This document shows, one piece after another, positions 1 to 6,012 of a stretch of DNA of 9,294 nucleotides. The stretch covers positions 1-9,294 of the forward strand of contig DBXQ01000024.1 of the NCBI GenBank assembly GCA_002309955.1, given 5' to 3'. The DNA is from Bacteroidales bacterium UBA1208. GTDB taxonomy: Bacteria; Bacteroidota; Bacteroidia; Bacteroidales; P3. Positions within the stretch are counted from its first letter, which is position 1, and each line of letters opens with the position of its first letter. The notes beneath the pieces were generated by a model, which saw only the letters and a list, made by a program, of their open reading frames with translations, ran no database searches and was not told the DNA's origin. The position numbers and the translations under genes are program-made.

Positions 1-1
1 G

Positions 2-235
2 GTGGACATGTTCTACTTCCCGCTGTTCGAGACGGAGCTGCCTGGCTGGCTGCCGTTCTGGGGTGGCGACCACTTTGAGTTTTTCAGCGCCATATTCAAC
101 ATTGCCGATGCGGCCATCACGGTTGGTACCATATGGCTGATAATCGACCAGATGTTTTTCTCGCCCAAAAACTCAAAAAAAGAAGAAGAAAATGCTTCCG
201 AAAACCCCGAAAAGAGCGAAAAAGTAGTGGCTTGA
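2..235 (+). CDS. lspA: Signal peptidase II (lipoprotein signal peptidase), 3' end only
   Basis: This is the C-terminal part (about 77 residues) of the inner-membrane aspartyl protease that cleaves the signal peptide from diacylglyceryl-prolipoproteins. The 5' end lies outside the window, so the GTG at base 2 is an internal valine, not a start. Both catalytic aspartates of the family appear to be present: the Asp in V-D-M-F-Y-F-P (bases 5-7) and the Asp in F-N-I-A-D-A-A-I (bases 107-109). The last transmembrane segment follows (about residues 36-51 of the fragment). The protein ends in a Lys/Glu-rich cytoplasmic tail of about 25 residues. The family assignment rests on these two boxes and is strong. 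No convincing intrinsic terminator follows the stop codon. Confidence 0.93.
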   Translation: MDMFYFPLFETELPGWLPFWGGDHFEFFSAIFNIADAAITVGTIWLIIDQMFFSPKNSKKEEENASENPEKSEKVVA

Positions 236-322
236 AACCCTTTTTCGAGGTGTTGACGAAGATGGTATGATAAAAAAATCACTCTTATTCCCAAATAGTT
301 GCAGTTTTTTTTGAAAAAATAT

Positions 323-353
323 TTTGCTGAATGGGAAAAAAGTAGTAATTTTG
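323..353 (+). promoter_or_regulatory. Bacteroidota-type promoter for tRNA-Phe
   Basis: A TTTG (323-326) stands 19 bases before TAATTTTG (346-353), which matches the TAnnTTTG -7 element of the Bacteroidota primary sigma factor exactly. The expected transcription start is around 358-362, about 35 bases before the mature tRNA. The A/T-rich surroundings fit. The match to the known consensus and spacing is direct; the start site itself is inferred. Confidence 0.75.
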
Positions 354-393
354 CAAACGATTTCAAAGGAAGAGAAATCCAGTTTGAAATGAT

Positions 394-466
<73 letters not shown>

Positions 467-481
467 CAAAAACAAAATACG

Positions 482-516
482 GAAAGGAGGCTCTACAATG
501 CCTCCTTTCTTTTTTT
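482..516 (+). terminator. Intrinsic terminator of tRNA-Phe
   Basis: A perfect 10-base-pair stem, GAAAGGAGGC (482-491) with GCCTCCTTTC (500-509), has an 8-base loop and is followed by seven T residues (510-516). This is a textbook Rho-independent terminator 15 bases after the tRNA. It should separate the tRNA transcript from the response regulator that begins 52 bases later. Confidence 0.9.
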
Positions 517-532
517 GGGGTCGGTTTACCCC
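517..532 (+). other. Short hairpin in the response-regulator leader
   Basis: GGGGT (517-521) can pair with ACCCC (528-532) around a 6-base loop, starting at the base after the T-tract of the tRNA terminator. It lies 36 bases before the regulator's start codon. The stem is only 5 pairs, so it may be chance. If real, it could sit in the 5' leader of the two-component transcript. Confidence 0.25.
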
Positions 533-568
533 TGCGTGTTCGGTTTTAACAATAATGTTCTAAACGCT

Positions 569-1279
569 ATGGCAAGAGTATTGGTTGTTGACGACGAGCA
601 GGATTTATGCGAAATCCTGCGTTTTAACTTAGAAAGCGAGGGCTTTGAAGTGCTCACCTGCGAGGGTGCCGAAGAGGCGCTGACGCTCATGTCCGAAAAT
701 ACCCATCGGGAACCAGACCTTATCCTGCTGGATGTAATGATGGGGGAAATGTCAGGTTTCGAAATGGCAAAAAAACTACGCGAACAAAACATCAACACAC
801 CCATTATCTTCCTCACCGCCCGCGACGACCACGATGACCAACTCACTGGCTTTGCCTGCGGAGCGGACGACTATATAACAAAACCTTTCTCCTTCGACAC
901 CGTGCTGGCTCGTGTAAAAGCGGTGCTTAAACGTACAAAATCCCAAAGCGAGTCCCCACAACCAAGCAAATCCGACAACACTACACTGTGTTGTAGTGGA
1001 TTGATAATCGACACCAACCATCAAACTGTAACAGTACAAGGCGCACCTGTGGAGTTGACTCGCAGGGAATACCTCATCCTTTGCTTAATGGCAAAAAGTC
1101 CCAACCAGTATTTCAGCCGAGAGAAAATCATGGCAGCCGTATGGCCTAACAATGCACTGGTAAACGACCGCAGCGTAGATGTACACATAGCTCGTCTCCG
1201 AAAAAAGCTGGGTTCATACGGACGGTTTATCGTGAACCGTACAGGCTTCGGATACGCCCTCAATTCCAACAACCTTTAA
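569..1279 (+). CDS. OmpR/PhoB-family two-component response regulator
   Basis: This is a 236-residue DNA-binding response regulator. Receiver domain (residues 2-122): acidic pair D8/D9, phospho-acceptor D55 in L-L-D-V-M-M, switch T83 in F-L-T-A-R, and K105 in I-T-K-P-F, so the active site is intact. A polar linker (123-138) leads to an OmpR-type winged helix (about 140-234), recognisable by L-T-R-R-E-Y, the S-R-E-K-I start of the positioning helix, R-S-V-D-V-H-I-A-R-L-R-K-K-L in the recognition helix, and the wing G-F-G-Y-A-L. I chose the ATG at 569 because it gives the standard M-A-R-V-L-V-V-D-D start; the frame stays open further upstream, but that part runs through the tRNA and its terminator. 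The partner kinase starts 10 bases downstream. No good TAnnTTTG promoter is visible between 517 and 568. The target genes cannot be told from the sequence. Confidence 0.95.
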   Translation: MARVLVVDDEQDLCEILRFNLESEGFEVLTCEGAEEALTLMSENTHREPDLILLDVMMGEMSGFEMAKKLREQNINTPIIFLTARDDHDDQLTGFACGADDYITKPFSFDTVLARVKAVLKRTKSQSESPQPSKSDNTTLCCSGLIIDTNHQTVTVQGAPVELTRREYLILCLMAKSPNQYFSREKIMAAVWPNNALVNDRSVDVHIARLRKKLGSYGRFIVNRTGFGYALNSNNL

Positions 1280-1289
1280 TTAACATATC

Positions 1290-2147
1290 ATGCTGGCATT
1301 TACAATCACTATCGTGTTATTGATCATGGCACTTGTTACATTGGTGTGGATGTCCATGCGAATGAGAATCCAAGTGAAGAACGAACGGCAGTTGAGGGAA
1401 GAAGCCGAAGTTTCCAAACAGCAGATTATCGTGGAGCAAGAGCGCAACCGGAAACTGAAGCAAGAAATGACCAACAACATTGCCCATGAACTGAAAACAC
1501 CTGTAAGCTCCATCCGGGGATACCTCGAAATACTTCTTGGCGACAAACCCGTAAACGACGAACAGCGACGTTATTTCATGGAACGTTGTTACAGCCAGAC
1601 ACTCCGGCTCTCCGATTTGATTAACGATGTCTCTCTAATCAACAAACTCGAAGAAGGCAACGACCTCTTCACCCGCGAACAACTCGACCTCCACACACAA
1701 GCCGAAGAGGCGATACGGGAACTATCCCTCAAAGCCGAGAACCACCACACAACAATTGTAAACAATCTTCCCGAAGGCATGGTTGTGAACGGCAACGGCC
1801 TTCTCATATACTCCATCTTCCGGAACTTAATCGAAAATGCCATCGAATATGCAGGCGACAACTGCACTATAGGCATCCAATGCTACAAGCCTGAAGACGG
1901 AACACACTATTTTATTCACCTTTACGACACTGGCAAAGGTGTACAAAACGAATACCTGCCTCGATTGTTCGACCGTTTTCTTCGCATTGAGGAAGGTCGA
2001 AGCCGCAAAAATGGAGGCACCGGACTGGGGCTCTCCATCGTGAAACACGCAGTGCTATTCCATGGTGGCGACATTTACGTAAAGAACCGCGACGGCGGTG
2101 GGCTCGAATTCTTCTTCTCCATCAAACATGCTGGCGACAAACAATAA
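1290..2147 (+). CDS. Sensor histidine kinase lacking a periplasmic sensor domain
   Basis: This 285-residue membrane histidine kinase is the likely partner of the regulator 10 bases upstream. Residues 3-22 form one hydrophobic helix followed by R24, R26 and K30, which predicts an N-out, C-in anchor. A charged, probably coiled-coil segment follows (about 27-60). The HisKA domain carries the phospho-accepting H66 in N-I-A-H-E-L-K-T-P. The HATPase_c domain has the N box (R-N-L-I-E-N-A, N179/N183), G1 (D213-T-G-K-G), F box (L-F-D-R-F, 226-230) and G2 (G-G-T-G-L-G-L-S, 242-249), so it should be active. There is no second membrane helix, HAMP, PAS or GAF domain; many related Bacteroidota kinases are over 400 residues. 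It could be a truncated PhoR-like kinase, or one that senses through its membrane helix or a partner protein. A 64-base gap follows. Confidence 0.93.
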   Translation: MLAFTITIVLLIMALVTLVWMSMRMRIQVKNERQLREEAEVSKQQIIVEQERNRKLKQEMTNNIAHELKTPVSSIRGYLEILLGDKPVNDEQRRYFMERCYSQTLRLSDLINDVSLINKLEEGNDLFTREQLDLHTQAEEAIRELSLKAENHHTTIVNNLPEGMVVNGNGLLIYSIFRNLIENAIEYAGDNCTIGIQCYKPEDGTHYFIHLYDTGKGVQNEYLPRLFDRFLRIEEGRSRKNGGTGLGLSIVKHAVLFHGGDIYVKNRDGGGLEFFFSIKHAGDKQ

Positions 2148-2211
2148 TCTCCCCGACAACAAAAAATACTTGAGCTCAACATTCAACAGACAATAATTCA
2201 TTAGTAAGAAA

Positions 2212-2628
2212 ATGCATATAACACCTATTCAATTAAGATTCAACGACATCGACCAGATGGGACATGTAAACAATGCAGTCATCATGGAGTTTTTCGACTT
2301 GGGTAAGTCCGAATACTTCACAGCAATTGGACTACCTCCCGAAAAAGGGGAATTCACCGTGATGGTAGTACGTGTAGAAGTGGATTTCCACAAGCAAATC
2401 CGCTATCACGACCACATCCATGTCACCACGACTGTCGACCACTTCGGAACCAAGAGCCTTGCTGTCCGTCAACAGGTCATCAACACCGATACCGACGAAC
2501 CCTGTGCCACCTGTCGGACAGTCATGTCGGGCTACAGCCGCGCCACCAATCGTGCCGCTGTGATTCCCGATACAATAAAAGAAAGAATTCTGCGTTATGA
2601 CCAGCAGGCTGGTCAACCGGCGGACTGA
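2212..2628 (+). CDS. Acyl-CoA thioesterase, hotdog fold (4HBT family)
   Basis: This 138-residue cytoplasmic protein belongs to the 4-hydroxybenzoyl-CoA thioesterase / YbgC / FadM-like group, which hydrolyses acyl-CoA thioesters as hotdog-fold dimers or tetramers. The diagnostic N-terminal motif is R9-F-N-D-I-D14-Q-M-G17-H18-V-N-N21, followed by a long helix (I-M-E-F-F-D-L-G-K-S-E-Y-F). D14 aligns with the catalytic Asp of the family. The central strands (V-M-V-V-R-V-E-V-D-F and H-I-H-V-T-T-T-V) fit the hotdog sheet. Length is typical for a single domain. The substrate is unknown. It lies 64 bases after the kinase and 50 bases before the asparaginase. No consensus promoter is seen in either gap, so it may be co-transcribed with either neighbour. 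Confidence 0.88.
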   Translation: MHITPIQLRFNDIDQMGHVNNAVIMEFFDLGKSEYFTAIGLPPEKGEFTVMVVRVEVDFHKQIRYHDHIHVTTTVDHFGTKSLAVRQQVINTDTDEPCATCRTVMSGYSRATNRAAVIPDTIKERILRYDQQAGQPAD

Positions 2629-2678
2629 TACAGGTCTACCTTTCTCCCAGTCCCGAGAAATAATCTTTTTATTGCACT

Positions 2679-3704
2679 ATGAAGAACAGAGTTTTGATAG
2701 TTTATACGGGAGGCACCATCGGCATGGTGCAGGACGAACGAGGCTCACTGAGACCTTTCCCGATGGAACATATTTACGATTTGCTGCCCGAACTGCGCAA
2801 ATGCCCCTACACCGTGGACACTTGTCAATTGGAGAGCATAATCGATTCATCAAACATGACTCCCGACTTCTGGATCGATATCGCAGAGATTATTGAGAAG
2901 AAGTACGATGATTACGACGGCTTCGTTGTGCTGCACGGCACCGACACAATGGCCTACACAGCATCGGCACTGAGTTTCATGTTCAAAAATCTGTCCAAGC
3001 CGGTCATCCTCACCGGAAGCCAGCTACCCATGGGAGTGCTCCGTACCGACGGCCGCGAAAACATCATCTGTGCATTGGAACTCGCTTCCTGCCGTGAGGC
3101 ATTTATCCCCGAAGTGTGCCTTTTCTTCGAGAACCACCTCTATCGCGGCAACCGCAGCACAAAGGTAAGTGCAGAAAACTTCGACGCTTTCTGCAGTTTC
3201 AATTTCCCGTCGCTGGCCAAAGCAGGCATCAACTTCAGTTTCAAACCTCACCTGTTTCTCCCCAAAGGCTCCGAACCGCTGGAGGTCATGAAACACTTCG
3301 ACCGCAACATCGCAGTGTTGAAACTCTTCCCCGGCATCACTCCCCAAGTTGTGCGAGCCATATTGGGTGCTGAAGGATTGCACGGTGTGATTGTGGAGAC
3401 TTTCGGTAGCGGCAACGCTCCTACCGAGCCTTGGTTTATTGAAGCCATGGAAGATGCTCTGAAACGCGGCATCATCGTACTCAACGTGACACAGTGCAAA
3501 GCAGGTTCCGTGGTAATGTGCCAATACGAAGCAAGCTATGAAATGAACCGCATGGGCATCATTGGCGGTCGTGACATCACCCTCGAAGCGGCTGTAACCA
3601 AAATGATGTACCTTCTGGGGTCCTACCCCGACGATTTAGACCACGTCCGCAAATGTCTCGGCGAATCTTTGCGCGGCGAAATGTCCGAAAACATCGGCAA
3701 GTGA
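2679..3704 (+). CDS. ansA: Type I (cytoplasmic) L-asparaginase
   Basis: This 341-residue enzyme hydrolyses L-asparagine to aspartate and ammonia. There is no signal peptide, which fits the cytoplasmic type I enzyme (the E. coli AnsA class). The N-terminal signature Y-T-G-G-T13-I-G-M holds the nucleophilic threonine. The second signature H-G-T88-D89-T-M-A-Y holds the other catalytic Thr-Asp pair, and K162 in R-S-T-K-V-S is the conserved lysine. T161 and C273 (in N-V-T-Q-C-K-A-G) sit where E. coli AnsA has residues of its allosteric asparagine site, so cooperative regulation by asparagine is plausible. The length is normal. The TGA stop overlaps the next gene's probable GTG start (GTGA), indicating translational coupling. 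Confidence 0.95.
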   Translation: MKNRVLIVYTGGTIGMVQDERGSLRPFPMEHIYDLLPELRKCPYTVDTCQLESIIDSSNMTPDFWIDIAEIIEKKYDDYDGFVVLHGTDTMAYTASALSFMFKNLSKPVILTGSQLPMGVLRTDGRENIICALELASCREAFIPEVCLFFENHLYRGNRSTKVSAENFDAFCSFNFPSLAKAGINFSFKPHLFLPKGSEPLEVMKHFDRNIAVLKLFPGITPQVVRAILGAEGLHGVIVETFGSGNAPTEPWFIEAMEDALKRGIIVLNVTQCKAGSVVMCQYEASYEMNRMGIIGGRDITLEAAVTKMMYLLGSYPDDLDHVRKCLGESLRGEMSENIGK

Positions 3705-4444
3705 ACCATCCTATAATCGCAGACGCTTTGAAAAAGATATTGCTATATCTGATGCTTCTTTTGTCCGTCCCCCTCTCCATACAGGGACAGACAAGAGCGT
3801 CGCATCTCGGCTCGTTTGACAACCGAAAGCTACACTACGGAATCCAAGTGGGATACACCCAATCAAAATTCGACCTCCGTTTCTCCGAAAACGACACCCT
3901 CCGGCAAAACATTCTGGGCGTAACCTCATACTATAGCCCTGGCTTCCACATCAACGTTATCGGCGACCTACGGATAAACGACCACCTCAATCTCCGCCTC
4001 CTGCCCGGTGTCACCCTCATCAGTCGCGACATGGCCTACAGTTGGTCCGAAGCATACACATCCACGCACTGGAAATACGACACCCGTCGCACCGTGGAAT
4101 CCGTCTATGGCGAAGCCCCCATTGAAATCAAGTTCCGAGCCAACCGCTACACCGATTTCCGCCCCTACCTCACTGCCGGAGCCAGCTGGGGCTTTGACTT
4201 CGCCTCTCTTCGCAAAAACAAAAACAACAACGACGAAAGCATTATCCGACTGAATGCAATTGACCTCCGCTACACTGCTGGCGTAGGTTTCGATTTCTTT
4301 CTCCGCTACGTGAAGTTTGCCATTGAGTTCAAAATGGCCTTCGGCATGCTGGATCTGAAAGTCATGGACGACGATTACTACACCCAATCGACCAACGACC
4401 TGCATTCGCGCACATTCATGCTCTCTTTCACTTTCGAGGGGTAG
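3701..4444 (+). CDS. porT: PorT-like outer-membrane beta-barrel protein (type IX secretion)
   Basis: A 247-residue secreted outer-membrane protein. The N-terminus has a signal peptide: K11-K12, a hydrophobic core (13-25), and a likely cleavage near G29/Q30. The mature part alternates amphipathic beta strands and ends in aromatic F-M-L-S-F-T-F-E-G, as expected for a small beta-barrel. The segment T-V-E-S-V-Y-G-E-A-P-I-E-I-K (131-144), then N-R-Y-T-D-F-R-P-Y-L-T-A-G-A, closely resembles PorT/SprT, a component needed for type IX secretion and gliding. There is no suitable ATG. I chose GTG at 3701 because it forms a GTGA overlap with the ansA stop. TTG at 3728 (L-K-K-I-L-L-Y) is a reasonable alternative that would give a tighter signal peptide. 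A generic outer-membrane beta-barrel protein is the fallback call. The next gene starts 6 bases downstream. Confidence 0.78.
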   Translation: MNHPIIADALKKILLYLMLLLSVPLSIQGQTRASHLGSFDNRKLHYGIQVGYTQSKFDLRFSENDTLRQNILGVTSYYSPGFHINVIGDLRINDHLNLRLLPGVTLISRDMAYSWSEAYTSTHWKYDTRRTVESVYGEAPIEIKFRANRYTDFRPYLTAGASWGFDFASLRKNKNNNDESIIRLNAIDLRYTAGVGFDFFLRYVKFAIEFKMAFGMLDLKVMDDDYYTQSTNDLHSRTFMLSFTFEG

Positions 4445-4450
4445 ACCGCT

Positions 4451-6004
4451 ATGAGAAAGACACTGGAGATTGACCTGACCCCTGAAGAATATGCCATCCC
4501 GACAATGATGCAGCAAGCCGTTGCCCGCAAGGCCGGCCTTGCTCTCACCGACGTGCGGCACATCGAAGTGCTGCGCCGCAGTCTCGACTCGCGTCGGGGC
4601 ATCCGCTTTCACACCACCGTCGAACTCTATTGCAACGAAGACTTCCAGCCTCCCGATCGCCGGGGACACTATCAAGACTGCCACACCAAGCCCCCCGTCA
4701 TCATTGTGGGTGCAGGCCCTGCGGGTCTCTTTGCCGCTCTCCGCGCTTTGGAGTTGGGATTGAAACCCGTCATCATCGAACGCGGGCAACCCGTGGAGCA
4801 ACGCCGTTACGACATCGCCCTGCTGGGTCGCTCCCGGAAGGTCAATCCAGAAAGCAACTGGTGTTTTGGCGAAGGCGGCGCTGGCACCTACTCCGACGGA
4901 AAACTATACACCCGCAGCACCAAGCGCGGCAACATCGACTATGTTCTGCAACGATTCATCGAACATGGAGCCGACCCAGCCATTGCCATCGACGCCCATG
5001 CCCACATTGGTACCGACAAACTCAGCGGCATCATTGCCAACATACGCCACACCATCGAAGACCACGGTGGCGAATACCATTTCTCCACCCGTGTTGCCGA
5101 CCTCATCGTCGAACGGCAAGGCTCCGAACACTGCGTCAAAGGCGTGACAGACACCCAAGGCAACTCCTACCTCGGCCAAGCCGTCATCCTCGCCACTGGT
5201 CATTCTGCACGCGACATCTACCAACTTTTCCACAGCCATGGCTGGGCATTGCAGGCCAAACCCTTTGCCCTCGGTGTTCGGGTCGAACACCCCCAAAATC
5301 TCATCAACGAAATACAATACCACCGCTCCCCTGCCATGCGGTTCCTTCCGCCAGCAGCCTACAGCCTCACCACCCAAGTCAACGGCCACGGTGTCTTTTC
5401 CTTCTGCATGTGTCCCGGTGGTGTTATTGTTCCTGCCGCCACCGACCAAATGCAACAAGTCGTCAATGGCATGAGCAATTCCCAACGCAACTCTCCTTTC
5501 GCCAACAGCGGCATTGCCGTCACCGTAAGTCCCGAAGACATACCCCAATATGCAGACAAAGGGCCTTTGGCATTACTCCATTTCCAGCAAGATGTAGAGA
5601 AAACCATCTATCAGGCTGCTGGCTCCACCATCTCGGCACCCATCCAACGGCTCACCGACTTCTGCCAAGGCCGGACAAGCCAAAACAACAACAAAAGCAA
5701 CTACCTCGGTCCCACCGTAAACTATCCGTTGCACCAGTTGCTGCCCTCATTCATAGTCCGCTGCCTGCAGCAGGGACTTCAACAGTTCGACCGCAAGATG
5801 CACGGCTTCTACACCTCCCAAGCCAGTGTCCTGGCCGTCGAAAGCCGTACCTCCTCGCCTGTCCGCATCCCGCGCGACGAAACCATGCAACATCCCCAGC
5901 TCCGTCGCCTCTATCCCTGCGGCGAAGGCGCAGGCTACGCCGGCGGTATCGTCTCTTCCGCTCTTGACGGCATCAATGCCATAGAAAAACTACTAAAACA
6001 ATAA
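4451..6004 (+). CDS. FAD-dependent dehydrogenase of unknown substrate (COG2509 type)
   Basis: A 517-residue cytoplasmic flavoprotein. Residues 1-75 form a small N-terminal domain typical of this group (K-T-L-E-I-D-L-T-P-E-E). The dinucleotide-binding fold begins at 82 with V-I-I-V-G87-A-G-P-A-G92, ending its second strand in V-I-I-E-R-G. A hallmark of the group is N-W137-C-F-G-E-G-G-A-G-T-Y-S-D-G-K-L-Y. A second glycine-rich FAD contact lies near the C-terminus (Y488-P-C-G-E-G-A-G-Y-A-G-G-I). The family is widespread in bacteria and its physiological reaction is, as far as I know, unassigned. It starts 6 bases after the PorT-like gene and ends 8 bases before uvrB, so it is probably co-transcribed with both. 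The fold assignment is firm; the function is not. Confidence 0.9.
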   Translation: MRKTLEIDLTPEEYAIPTMMQQAVARKAGLALTDVRHIEVLRRSLDSRRGIRFHTTVELYCNEDFQPPDRRGHYQDCHTKPPVIIVGAGPAGLFAALRALELGLKPVIIERGQPVEQRRYDIALLGRSRKVNPESNWCFGEGGAGTYSDGKLYTRSTKRGNIDYVLQRFIEHGADPAIAIDAHAHIGTDKLSGIIANIRHTIEDHGGEYHFSTRVADLIVERQGSEHCVKGVTDTQGNSYLGQAVILATGHSARDIYQLFHSHGWALQAKPFALGVRVEHPQNLINEIQYHRSPAMRFLPPAAYSLTTQVNGHGVFSFCMCPGGVIVPAATDQMQQVVNGMSNSQRNSPFANSGIAVTVSPEDIPQYADKGPLALLHFQQDVEKTIYQAAGSTISAPIQRLTDFCQGRTSQNNNKSNYLGPTVNYPLHQLLPSFIVRCLQQGLQQFDRKMHGFYTSQASVLAVESRTSSPVRIPRDETMQHPQLRRLYPCGEGAGYAGGIVSSALDGINAIEKLLKQ

Positions 6005-6012
6005 CCTGTCCC

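Noticed and set aside
253..275. TTGACG and TATGAT as a sigma-70 style promoter after lspA
   Set aside because: The two elements are only about 7 bases apart, and the phylum uses a different consensus. A proper Bacteroidota promoter lies at 323-353.
2170..2201. Possible promoter before the thioesterase (TTG, 21 bases, TAATTCAT)
   Set aside because: The spacing is acceptable, but the -7 element matches TAnnTTTG in only part of its fixed positions, which is too weak in A/T-rich sequence.
2597..2896. Open frame of 99 codons overlapping the thioesterase end and the ansA start
   Set aside because: It is out of frame with both confirmed genes, and its Arg/His-rich product has no recognisable features.
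3968..4801. Long open frame on the minus strand (277 codons)
   Set aside because: It is antisense to the PorT-like and flavoprotein genes, both with clear family motifs. It has a composition set by their codon bias (many V, G, D, E, H) and no recognisable domain.
4630..5967. Long open frame on the plus strand (445 codons) inside the flavoprotein gene
   Set aside because: The translation is mostly His, Arg, Pro and Ser, which is typical of an out-of-frame reading of a C-rich gene.
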